Positions 16,747 through 25,081 of a DNA stretch of 64,000 nt are shown piece by piece. Numbering within the stretch: the first letter of the stretch is position 1; every line of letters starts with the position of its first letter. Origin of the DNA: Candidatus Helarchaeota archaeon (lineage in GTDB: Archaea > Asgardarchaeota > Lokiarchaeia > Helarchaeales > RDOG01); NCBI GenBank assembly GCA_019058315.1, contig JAHPZH010000001.1:881432-945431 (forward strand). The letters run 5' to 3'. Position numbers and translations under genes: made by a program. Under the pieces are notes generated by a model, which saw only the letters and a program-made list of their open reading frames with translations, had not been told where the DNA came from and made no database searches.

Positions 16747-17898
16747 CTAAATAAATCTTGTTTCTTCTCCTATACCTATGGAAATAATTTTAGAAGTATC
16801 AATTTTTTCTGAGGCTGGAGTTTCATGAGAAACATCTAAATATACGCACCTTGAAGCTTCGTCCCATTCCAAACCTAAATCATTACAAAAAATTCTTGTT
16901 TGCTTATCTTTTCTTGTAATTGAATATTTTTTCATAATATCTTTCTCCTTAAGATATGGAAATTCTGCGGAGAGTGATTCTGCTGGACGGGGAACGCCTT
17001 CCTCTTCCCAAGGTTGCCTATAAAAAATATCAAGAAATTCTGGAAAATTTTCTTTATACCATGAATGATTTCCCATGTTATCCCCTTGACAATATAGCTT
17101 ATGTTGGGTTGTTAGACCCGCTAGCGTTAAAATAAATTTTCTTCTTCCTCCTACGCTAAAATTCTGGATTAAAGGAGGCCACGGACAATATGCGAAAAAT
17201 TGATCAGGAACACCTAATCTTTTAGCAGATAAACCATCCCAAATCCCTCCAATCGATTCGTAGTTGCTGGTGTATCCAACTTGATCGATAAACCCTGTAA
17301 ACCAAGTAACACAAGTGTAATAATGAGAGTGTTGCCAATGGGGAGTTCTTTCATTTCGTATATCTTTTAAAATATCAATTGCTCTCATTCCTAATTCCAT
17401 AAAATTTTTAATTTTTTTAGGAAAATCTCTTAATTTAATACCAAGCTTTAAATGACGGCGATCTAAGACCTCATCATCTCCTCCAACATAAAACCAATCG
17501 ACAGGAACTCCCTCTTCACCATGAGCATTGAAAATAAATGCAAGCTCGTTTTTATCATCATCAATTACAAGAAAAGTCGTATCAGTTGATGAACCATATA
17601 ATAGTTTCATCATACCAATCTGCAAATCTTGACGGGTTGTTACAACAGGAGGAAAGATGGTGTAGGCTAATAGTTTATCAGGCTCCTTATATTTCCCTTC
17701 TAATACATCTCTAGCGGTCTTTATTGAATCGTTAATACGATTTACTGCAATTTTATAAAGATCTCTTGAAAAAATTCCGAACGCTCTTTTAAAATAATCC
17801 CAACCTAGTTCTTCATAACTCTTCCATAAATTATGAAGCAATGGAAGAAAATTTTTAGTTGTAACATCTTCTGGAATGTCTGAATAACGATAAGGCAT
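16747..17898 (-). CDS. Unrecognised 383-residue protein next to the V4R-like pair
   Basis: I do not recognise this family. It is soluble, with no signal peptide or membrane helix. It is rich in aromatic residues and His, for example ERTPHWQHSHYYTCVTWF and FFAYCPWPPLIQNFSVGG. The first 100 residues look helical (YKIAVNRINDSIKTARDVL). A strand-rich middle (TTFLVIDDDKNELAFIFNAH) could be a sensor or ligand-binding fold. It starts at ATG 17898 and ends 90 bp before the V4R-like pair on the same strand, so a shared pathway is likely. No catalytic residues can be named. Confidence 0.6.
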   Translation of the reverse strand: MPYRYSDIPEDVTTKNFLPLLHNLWKSYEELGWDYFKRAFGIFSRDLYKIAVNRINDSIKTARDVLEGKYKEPDKLLAYTIFPPVVTTRQDLQIGMMKLLYGSSTDTTFLVIDDDKNELAFIFNAHGEEGVPVDWFYVGGDDEVLDRRHLKLGIKLRDFPKKIKNFMELGMRAIDILKDIRNERTPHWQHSHYYTCVTWFTGFIDQVGYTSNYESIGGIWDGLSAKRLGVPDQFFAYCPWPPLIQNFSVGGRRKFILTLAGLTTQHKLYCQGDNMGNHSWYKENFPEFLDIFYRQPWEEEGVPRPAESLSAEFPYLKEKDIMKKYSITRKDKQTRIFCNDLGLEWDEASRCVYLDVSHETPASEKIDTSKIISIGIGEETRFI

Positions 17899-18114
17899 TT
17901 TAATTTCTTTCCAAATCTTATTTTATGAGAAGTAAAATCAAATTTAATATTACTATCTAAAGATTTATTGAAAAAAAAATCTTACTATTATTTTAGATAA
18001 ATGAATATAAAAAGAAAATTTTAATACTCTTGATGAAATGGATATCATATATTAAAGGATATCGTTTCTAATTTTAGTTTCTGTAATACATTAATCTTTT
18101 CTAAAGTAAATTTT

Positions 18115-18435
18115 CTAGATTTTCAAAATCTTTTCAAAAGAACAATTTTTACATTTAATTTCCATGATTTTTTTATTGATTGTCATTGTAATATTTTCGG
18201 ATTCGCATTTTGGACAACTAATGTATCTTAAAATTTTGTGATAGCATTTCTTACAATAAACTACAACTCCTTCAACAAGTGGATTGGAACTGGATAAAAT
18301 AAGTATTTTATTTAATCTATATTTCCTTTTACAAACTTGACATGTGCATCTGCAATTATCACAGAGATATTTTCCCTTATAATTTTGCAGTGCGTCCTCT
18401 GTAAAGGATTGAAAACAACTATCACATTTTCTCAA
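18115..18435 (-). CDS. Small protein with three zinc-ribbon or LIM-like Cys clusters
   Basis: A protein of 106 residues starting at TTG 18435. Cys pairs occur at CDSC, CDNC with CTCQVC, CKKC, CPKC and CKNC, enough for three or more zinc sites. The first half (ALQNYKGKYLCDNC) has the spacing of LIM or treble-clef fingers; the last (ISCPKCESENITMTINKKIM) is a plain zinc ribbon. It may bind nucleic acid or protein. It is isolated: the 215 bp upstream and 40 bp downstream hold no other gene. Confidence 0.65.
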   Translation of the reverse strand: MRKCDSCFQSFTEDALQNYKGKYLCDNCRCTCQVCKRKYRLNKILILSSSNPLVEGVVVYCKKCYHKILRYISCPKCESENITMTINKKIMEIKCKNCSFEKILKI

Positions 18436-18477
18436 TTTTTATTGTCCATACTAATTTAATAATAAAAAAAAGAAATT

Positions 18478-19617
18478 TTATTCTAATAGATTCATTACGA
18501 TATCGTGGAGGTCTAATAGGGTTATATTTCTTCCTTCGATTCCGAGAGCCAGATTGTCGAAACAAGCTGGACAGGATGTAACAATAACCTCTGCTCCTGC
18601 TTCTATATATTTATCTACTACGCTTTTTGAGATCTTTTTTGCGGTTTCTGGATATGCCGCTTTACACAGTCCTCCTCCACCACAGCAATAAGCATCAGCC
18701 TTTTCTCGCTCTAATTCGATTAACTCAAGACCCGGAATGCTTTTTAAAATAATCCTAGGAGCTTCATAAATTCCACTGTGTCTTCCTAATTCACAAGGAT
18801 CTTGAAAAACTACTTTTTTCTTAAATTCTTTTTCGATTTTTAATTTTCCTTCCTTTACTAAATCAGCGAGAACTTCTGTTGAATGTAAAATTTCAAATGG
18901 AAGATCTTTTTTAATTTTCTTATAATCGTCATTCCATGCTTTATAACAACCTGGACATGTAGTTATGATTTTTTTAACACCTAAAGAAGACATTTTTTCA
19001 GTGTTATGTTCTAATAACTCATTGACTTTTTCATCCTTTAGCCCTAAAAGAAAATATGGTGCACCACAACACCATTCGTCTTTACCAAGGAGTGTATAAT
19101 CATAATTCAACTTGTTGAATATTTTTACTAATGCTTCAGGAATGTTATAAAGTGAACCCTTGAATGATTCTTGACAACCAACGAAAATTGCATTTTCTGA
19201 TTGCTTATTTATTTTATCTTTAATTTCATCTTCAATATCTGATGCCCAGTCCATTCGATCCTCGTTATCTAACATAAAAACATTTTTTTCTCCTATAATA
19301 CTATTAATTAATTGTGTCAAGTTTTCTGGACCTTCGCCCTTATCAAGGATATATTTTCTAGTAGCTTTAATAGTTTCGACTACATCAACGCCTGAAGGAC
19401 AACTATTATTACATAAACCACATAATGTACAAGAAAATATTATATCTTTTACTTTTTGTGTTATTCCCAAATTATTTAAATACAAATTTCCTGCTATTGT
19501 CATTCGAGAGCGTGGAGAAAGTGCTTCTGTTATATCAGTTCTAAATAGAGTGCATAATTGTCTGCAACCACCGCAATTATTACATAAGTAATAATATTTA
19601 ATCATCTCTTCGCTCAT
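18478..19617 (-). CDS. Fe-S subunit with two CCG domains (GlpC/HdrD/LutA type)
   Basis: A protein of 379 residues that would carry electrons from the FAD subunit. An N-terminal ferredoxin-like part has CNNCGGCRQLC and CTLCGLCNNSCP. Two CCG domains follow: EWCCGAPYFLLGL with TTCPGCYKAW, and AYCCGGGGLCKAAYP with TSCPACFDNL. CCG domains bind 4Fe-4S or noncubane clusters in heterodisulfide reductases and glycolate/lactate oxidases. It overlaps the FAD oxidase gene by 4 bp (ATGA), a standard coupled arrangement. It is likely the partner of a membrane- or ferredoxin-linked lactate/glycolate dehydrogenase. Confidence 0.85.
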   Translation of the reverse strand: MSEEMIKYYYLCNNCGGCRQLCTLFRTDITEALSPRSRMTIAGNLYLNNLGITQKVKDIIFSCTLCGLCNNSCPSGVDVVETIKATRKYILDKGEGPENLTQLINSIIGEKNVFMLDNEDRMDWASDIEDEIKDKINKQSENAIFVGCQESFKGSLYNIPEALVKIFNKLNYDYTLLGKDEWCCGAPYFLLGLKDEKVNELLEHNTEKMSSLGVKKIITTCPGCYKAWNDDYKKIKKDLPFEILHSTEVLADLVKEGKLKIEKEFKKKVVFQDPCELGRHSGIYEAPRIILKSIPGLELIELEREKADAYCCGGGGLCKAAYPETAKKISKSVVDKYIEAGAEVIVTSCPACFDNLALGIEGRNITLLDLHDIVMNLLE

Positions 19618-21146
19618 CTTTTTTCACCTAACTCCTCAAAATTTATAATTTTTGGAATTTCTTCACTTAATGCCATCTTTCCTGGATTTAAAATATTATT
19701 TGGATCGAATGCACGTTTAATCATTCTCATAGCTTCAATAGTTTCTTTTCCAAATTCTTTTTCTAAGAATCCTTGTTTCCATAATCCTATTCCATGTTCA
19801 GCTGTTATTGTCCCACCTAGTGAAAAGACTAAATCAAGTATCTTCTCTTGAAATCCTTTTATTTTAGGCATATTTTCATCAGTCATATTTTGTGCTGATA
19901 TTAGGTGAACATTACCATCCATAACATGGCCGAAAGTAACAGGTAAAAAACCATAAGAGGTGGATATTTCTTTCGCTTTTTTTAAGAATTCGGGAACTTT
20001 TTTAGGAGGAACAGCTATATCTAATATTGCTGGGATAAACATTCTTGGAAGCGTGGGTGGAGCCATACTTCTAGCTAACCCAGGTCCCGCATTGTGACGA
20101 GCATTCCAAAGGATCTCTTGGTCAATTGGAGTATCTAATAATAAAGTCTTTGGTGGATTTTCAGCAAATAATTCACTATTTAATAAATTCTGTAAGCTTT
20201 CTAGATCTTGTTTTACATTTTTCTCATTAGTTCCAATGATTTTAATTAATAAAGTTCCCGCTTTCTTAGGAACTTTCATTTTTTTCTTAATTTTACCTTG
20301 TTTTAATTGAAACTTGAAATTTTTATTCATCCCATCTAATGTCATTTCATCCGCATACTCAAGAAGGGCTAAATTCACTCCCAAATCTCTAATTCTTTCA
20401 ATTGCTTCAAAACATTTATCCACATCTCCAAATGAAACAACTATTGAAACCTCATGCTTTGGATATGGTTGAATTTTTAGAGTAATTTCCGTAAAAATTC
20501 CTAATGTCCCTTCAGAACCAACAAACAAAGAAGTTAGATCATAACCCGAAACTGATTTTTCAGTTCCTTTTCTGTGGTTACCCGTTCTAATTACTTTTCC
20601 ATTTGCTAGTACTACCTCTAATCCTTTGGTATAATCCCTTGTCGTACCAAATCGGAAACTAGTTGCGCCAGATGCATTATTTCCCACCATTCCTCCAATC
20701 ATACATGCAAATGCACTCCCTGGTTCTGCTGGAAAGAAATATCCTTTTTTTGCCAATTCATGCTGTAAATACCAAAATTCAACTCCTGGTTCAACAACAC
20801 AATCTTCCTCATCTAAGTTTATTTCTAGTATTTTATTCATATTTTTTCCAAAATCCATCATAATCGTATTCGGATAAACAGGCAAAACTTGCCCACCATA
20901 TGAAGTATTTGCTGCACGTGGGATTATGGGAATTTTATTATCATTTGCATAATTTAGTATCTTGATTATTTCTTCCTTATTTTTTGGAGTTACTAAAAAT
21001 CCAGCTTTAAAGCTAATATCTTTATAAATCGCCTCTAAACCTTTAGCTATCCAATCACCAGTTGCAATTAAATCAGCATCATCAATAGAAACATCATTTT
21101 TGCCGCAAATATCAACTAATTTATTGTAAATTTCATCTTTATTCAT
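19614..21146 (-). CDS. FAD-linked oxidase, GlcD/D-lactate dehydrogenase type
   Basis: A protein of 510 residues. The N-terminal PCMH-type FAD domain is shown by IPIIPRAANTSYGGQVLP and GGMVGNNASGATSFRFGTT; the C-terminal FAD-oxidase domain by ITAEHGIGLWKQGFLEKEFG and the closing DPNNILNPGKM. These are hallmarks of D-lactate/glycolate dehydrogenases. Together with the overlapping CCG protein it should oxidise a 2-hydroxyacid and pass electrons to Fe-S clusters. The exact substrate is not visible. The upstream 180 bp is shared with a divergent membrane-protein gene. Confidence 0.88.
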   Translation of the reverse strand: MNKDEIYNKLVDICGKNDVSIDDADLIATGDWIAKGLEAIYKDISFKAGFLVTPKNKEEIIKILNYANDNKIPIIPRAANTSYGGQVLPVYPNTIMMDFGKNMNKILEINLDEEDCVVEPGVEFWYLQHELAKKGYFFPAEPGSAFACMIGGMVGNNASGATSFRFGTTRDYTKGLEVVLANGKVIRTGNHRKGTEKSVSGYDLTSLFVGSEGTLGIFTEITLKIQPYPKHEVSIVVSFGDVDKCFEAIERIRDLGVNLALLEYADEMTLDGMNKNFKFQLKQGKIKKKMKVPKKAGTLLIKIIGTNEKNVKQDLESLQNLLNSELFAENPPKTLLLDTPIDQEILWNARHNAGPGLARSMAPPTLPRMFIPAILDIAVPPKKVPEFLKKAKEISTSYGFLPVTFGHVMDGNVHLISAQNMTDENMPKIKGFQEKILDLVFSLGGTITAEHGIGLWKQGFLEKEFGKETIEAMRMIKRAFDPNNILNPGKMALSEEIPKIINFEELGEKR

Positions 21147-21329
21147 AATAATCGCCTTAATCTTTATTAAATGAATTAATAAATCAATTCAGTGAAAAAA
21201 ATCTTTCCTACTTATTAAATACTCATAATGAAAAAAATTATATAAATAATTTAAAATAATATCAGAAAAAACCTAACATAATTAATTATTTCCATTACTA
21301 ATTAATTAAATATTAATGAGGGAAAAAAA

Positions 21330-22112
21330 TTGGCGTTTAATTTGGAATACATTTGGAAATCATTTTCAGATGATATAATGAAAATGTTAACAGGTTATAT
21401 GGGTTTTATAACTCCTCTTTGGATTGTTGGGACAATCATATTGGCTATAGATTTATTTTTAGGAATTTATTGTATGTATATAATAATGAAAAAATATAGG
21501 GAAACCGAAGATATTAACACATTAATTTTTTTCACTTCTGGATTAAGTTTATTTATTTCCCTTGGTATTTTAACTGTTCTTAATTTTGCCTTTCCAACTA
21601 GTTATATGACAGAACTAAGACAAAGTTTAGCAATTACTGGGCTCTTATCTGCCGTAACTAGTATGACAATTCTTGATTTATTTGCATTTCGTTCTACTTA
21701 TCCTGAACATGTTAAACTTTTAACTGCTTTTGTTGTTATATTGAGTGTTATTTTTGCAGGAGCTTCAATCTGGGCAGGTATTGAAGGACCCCCATCTATT
21801 ATGTATCACCCAACCTTACTAATAATAAGTTATTGTACGTTAATTGGTCCTGCGGCAATAGGACCAGCAATTTTCTTCTATTATGCTATAAAAGTCAAGA
21901 AAGAGGATAAGCCAAAAAGTGATTTATCTTTTACATTTGGGCTAGGGCTTTTATTGGCAGTTATAAGTGTAATTAGTGAATTGGGCATGATTAGTGCTGA
22001 AGTTTTTGTAATGACAGTTTTTCGATTCCTGGGTTTGGCATTTATAATTATTTTCGTCATTGTTTGGAAAATGCCAGATTGGTATAAACGCATGATTGGA
22101 TGGTCTGATTAA
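21330..22112 (+). CDS. Seven-helix integral membrane protein
   Basis: A protein of 260 residues with about seven hydrophobic helices and short loops, starting at TTG 21330 after GAGGG. A distinctive loop is FRSTYPEHVKL. No quinone- or heme-binding motif can be recognised. It begins a plus-strand run with the LutA- and LutB-like genes and is divergent from the FAD/CCG pair, so it may be a membrane anchor or electron acceptor for these dehydrogenases; that is inferred from position only. Confidence 0.6.
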   Translation: MAFNLEYIWKSFSDDIMKMLTGYMGFITPLWIVGTIILAIDLFLGIYCMYIIMKKYRETEDINTLIFFTSGLSLFISLGILTVLNFAFPTSYMTELRQSLAITGLLSAVTSMTILDLFAFRSTYPEHVKLLTAFVVILSVIFAGASIWAGIEGPPSIMYHPTLLIISYCTLIGPAAIGPAIFFYYAIKVKKEDKPKSDLSFTFGLGLLLAVISVISELGMISAEVFVMTVFRFLGLAFIIIFVIVWKMPDWYKRMIGWSD

Positions 22113-22180
22113 TCATATTTTAACTACAAGCTATACCTTACAATATTAATATAAAAAATAAAAATTATTGATATATTGAA

Positions 22181-22939
22181 GTGAAAAATTTGTCAGATGA
22201 AAATTCCAATATGTTTTTCGTGGGTTGTACAATCTCATACTCCTATCCTAGAGCAGCACAATTAATGACAAAGATTCTAGCTAAATACGGAATGAAATAT
22301 GGAACTTATGATGATGAACCATGTTGCGGCGGTGTGTTATTTAAATTGGGGCAATCTAAAGAAGCGGAAGAAAAGGTGAGAAAAAATATACAATATTTTA
22401 AAAATCTTGGAATTAAAAGAATAGTAACAAATTGTCCTGAATGCTATATGGCATTTAAAAAAGAATATACTAAAATTGACCCCAATTTTGATAAAGAAAT
22501 TGAAATTTTACATTATACCACACTTTTTGCAAACCTTATACGCGAAAAGAAAATGATCTTTGAGAAAGAGGTTCCAATTAAAGCTACATATCATGATCCA
22601 TGTGAACTTGGACGTCATATGGAAATTTATGAAGATCCTCGAATTGTTATTAAAGCTATACCAGGTATTCAATTTAAGGAATTAAAAAGAAATCTTGAAT
22701 ATACTCAATGTTGTGGAGGACCAATTCGAATTCCGTATGTTCAATTAAGAAACATTTTAACAAAAAGTATTTTAAAAGAGGCTAAGAGGAATTATTTGGT
22801 CACAGCTTGTCCAGCTTGTTATTATAATTTTCGAGCTGTAAAAGAACTTTTAGGAGCAAAAAGCATACCAATTGATTTAGTTGAATTAGTGGCATATGCT
22901 TTAGATTTAATCCCTAATTTATTGGAGGAAAATGAATAG
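22181..22939 (+). CDS. LutA/HdrB-like protein with two CCG domains
   Basis: A protein of 252 residues starting at GTG 22181. It consists only of two CCG domains: EPCCGGVLFKLGQ with TNCPECYMAF, and TQCCGGPIRIP with TACPACYYNF. There is no ferredoxin domain, unlike the protein at 18478. LutA in bacterial lactate oxidation and HdrB have this form. It is followed immediately by a LUD-domain Fe-S protein, which supports a LutAB-like function. The start of the next gene lies at or just past the stop, so translation is coupled. Confidence 0.82.
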   Translation: MKNLSDENSNMFFVGCTISYSYPRAAQLMTKILAKYGMKYGTYDDEPCCGGVLFKLGQSKEAEEKVRKNIQYFKNLGIKRIVTNCPECYMAFKKEYTKIDPNFDKEIEILHYTTLFANLIREKKMIFEKEVPIKATYHDPCELGRHMEIYEDPRIVIKAIPGIQFKELKRNLEYTQCCGGPIRIPYVQLRNILTKSILKEAKRNYLVTACPACYYNFRAVKELLGAKSIPIDLVELVAYALDLIPNLLEENE

Positions 22940-22948
22940 GTGATGTTT

Positions 22949-24223
22949 ATGTCAATTTATGAAGATTTAATGAATATCATTGATAAAGAAATAGAAGAAA
23001 GTGGCAGAATAACTACGCTTTTACAATTGGGAGCTTCTAGTATTATTGAAAGGATTAAAAAGCTAAAGCCTGAATTTGAAGAATTTAAAAGAATTAAACA
23101 TTATTCAATAGACCATTTAGATGAATTGGTAGAACAAGCAACCGAATCATTAAAAGCGGCAGATTGTAAGGTTTTTTATGCAAAAACCGCAGAGGATGCA
23201 TTGTCTTATATTTTAGATGTATTAGGAGAGGAGAAGATGGTAGTAAAATCAAAATCAAATACAGCAAAAGAAATTGGTTTGCTTGAGAAATTTGAGGAAT
23301 TGGGAATTGAAATTATTGAAACCGATCTTGGAGATCGTATTGTTCAATTAATGAAAGCTCGACCTAGCCATCCTATGGGTCCAGGAGTTCATTTAATGCC
23401 TGTCGATATTGCTGCTGCCTTCTCAAAACAGTATAATCAAGATGTAGAACCAACTGCTGAGGCTATAATTAAAATAGCTAGAGTAGGAATTCGAGAAAAA
23501 ATATTAAAAGCTCATGTTGGAATTACTGGGGCTAATGTTATAGTTGCTGAAGAAGGGATGATTGGTCTAATTGAAAATGAAGGTAATATTTCCTTAATTA
23601 CTCGTTTACCTGAAAAGCATATTTGTATTGCTGGCATCGATAAAATAGTACCCACCTGGAAGGATGCAGTTGAAGTTTGTAAAGTTGCCGAGAAGACCAT
23701 AAGCCTTAGAGGTGCCTATATCTCATTCATAAGAGGTCCAAGCCGAACGGGGGATATTCAAGGTCGAGAAGTTCTTGGTATGCATGGTGCAAAAGAAGTT
23801 CATGTCGTATTAGTAGATCAATATAGGACAAAAGCATTAAAAGAAAGCTTTAAGGAGTTGTTGTATTGTATTAATTGTGGGGCCTGTTTTCTTTCATGTT
23901 TAATTAGTAATTATATAGGATTAGGAACCTTCGGATCAAAAATTGCTCGAGGTCCTATTGGGATTATAAAGACTGCTTTTATTAAAGGTATAGAAGAAGC
24001 TGTAAAAGCTGGATTATATGTCTGTGCTCAATGTAAACAATGTAGCGAAACGTGTCCTTCTGGAATAAATATTTACGAATTAAATCAAAAAGTGCGAGAA
24101 AAAGCTGTTCAACAAGGATTTATAATGCCCGAACATGAAGAAATTGTTAAAAATATTAAAGAAAAGGATAATCCCTTCGGTCAAAAATTAGAAGATAAAA
24201 TGAAGTGGCGAGAGAGTGGATAA
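22949..24223 (+). CDS. LutB-like protein: LUD domain plus 4Fe-4S clusters
   Basis: A protein of 424 residues from ATG 22949, placed behind AGGTGAT; GTG 22940 would add three residues. The LUD region is shown by VVKSKSNTAKEIGL, GDRIVQLMKARPSHPMGPG and GITGANVIVAEEGMIGLIEN. The C-terminus has CINCGACFLSC and CAQCKQCSETCPSG, two 4Fe-4S motifs. In LutABC systems this subunit helps oxidise L-lactate. A separate LutC is not seen here, but the FAD oxidase across the divergent promoter could supply the flavin part. Confidence 0.85.
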   Translation: MSIYEDLMNIIDKEIEESGRITTLLQLGASSIIERIKKLKPEFEEFKRIKHYSIDHLDELVEQATESLKAADCKVFYAKTAEDALSYILDVLGEEKMVVKSKSNTAKEIGLLEKFEELGIEIIETDLGDRIVQLMKARPSHPMGPGVHLMPVDIAAAFSKQYNQDVEPTAEAIIKIARVGIREKILKAHVGITGANVIVAEEGMIGLIENEGNISLITRLPEKHICIAGIDKIVPTWKDAVEVCKVAEKTISLRGAYISFIRGPSRTGDIQGREVLGMHGAKEVHVVLVDQYRTKALKESFKELLYCINCGACFLSCLISNYIGLGTFGSKIARGPIGIIKTAFIKGIEEAVKAGLYVCAQCKQCSETCPSGINIYELNQKVREKAVQQGFIMPEHEEIVKNIKEKDNPFGQKLEDKMKWRESG

Positions 24224-24269
24224 AATAATATTTTTAACTTAATTTATTAAGAATGTGAGTTGAATTAGA

Positions 24270-24431
24270 ATGAAAATTAAAAAATATCTCATATATGTTC
24301 CAATATTCGCATTTTTCACAGTTATAATTCTAATAATGTTGCTGTATATACATCCCCAAAATATTAATCAAAAGAATATGGAAATCCTTCTCTCAAATTT
24401 CATTTTTAGATATTTATATGGATTTAAATAA
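24270..24431 (+). CDS. Small single-pass membrane protein
   Basis: A 53-residue frame starting at ATG 24270. It has a Lys-rich N-terminus (MKIKKY) followed by a hydrophobic helix of about 20 residues (IYVPIFAFFTVIILIMLLY) and a short polar tail. The positive-inside pattern suggests a real membrane protein or signal-anchor. It sits 46 bp after the LutB-like gene on the same strand. No homology is recognised, and chance occurrence in AT-rich DNA cannot be excluded. Confidence 0.45.
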   Translation: MKIKKYLIYVPIFAFFTVIILIMLLYIHPQNINQKNMEILLSNFIFRYLYGFK

Positions 24432-24628
24432 TATGAACCAAGTATTTTTAAAAAAATCTTTAATAATTATCTATTTGATTTATTTCTAACATTTAATTAA
24501 TTCATAATTTAAGCTTCAAGTAAAAAATAGTAGTTTAATAAGAATTCTCTAAAAATACCATAAGTAATATAAGTTATATGAAATAATAAGTTATTATAAA
24601 ATTACAAATCCAGACCTAAATACAAATT

Positions 24629-24645
24629 GGAGGTCACTCTCAATT
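24629..24645 (+). promoter_or_regulatory. SD (GGAGGT) eight bases before an ATT codon
   Basis: GGAGGT at 24629-24634 is followed by ATT at 24643, in frame with the secreted-protein gene. The nearest TTG (24667) is 32 bases away and would cut off the basic part of the signal peptide. Confidence 0.6.
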
Positions 24646-25065
24646 AAAAAGAAATCAGCTATACTCTTGGGTATGACTATTTGTCTAATGATATTGCCAT
24701 TATTTTACTTAGAATGCAATTTAAATATTTCACTAGCTAATATCTTACCCAATATATTTCAGAAACCTTCAACTCCCCGTGATCTTCCCTCTATTAAAAG
24801 TTCTACAGGAACACAAAGCGATAAAGTTAAAACACAAGTTGAGGTTGAAGATTGGCCGATTACTGTTATTGGTAACTCCATTTATTATGAATGGGATTTG
24901 TTAAACGGAACTGGACGAATTGCATGGAGTGGGACTACATTTGACCCATTAAATATCCAAATTTCTAACACAGAAGAAGGATTTGATCTATATATGTCAT
25001 TTTCCTTTGATAGTCTTGAGTGGGGAAAATCTTTGACATATTTAGGATATGCTGTACCATTCTAA
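24643..25065 (+). CDS. Secreted or lipid-anchored small protein with signal peptide
   Basis: A protein of 140 residues from ATT 24643. The N-terminus then reads KKKSAILLGMTICLMILPLF, a proper signal peptide with a basic region and a hydrophobic core. Starting at TTG 24667 would lose the Lys residues. The mature part begins with a Ser/Pro/Thr-rich linker and ends in a beta-rich segment (WPITVIGNSIYYEWDLLNGTG), perhaps a small extracellular sandwich. The Cys at the end of the hydrophobic core (LECN) could be lipid-modified, though the motif is weak. Function unknown. Confidence 0.6.
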   Translation: MKKKSAILLGMTICLMILPLFYLECNLNISLANILPNIFQKPSTPRDLPSIKSSTGTQSDKVKTQVEVEDWPITVIGNSIYYEWDLLNGTGRIAWSGTTFDPLNIQISNTEEGFDLYMSFSFDSLEWGKSLTYLGYAVPF

Positions 25066-25081
25066 TCTAATTAAGATAGAG

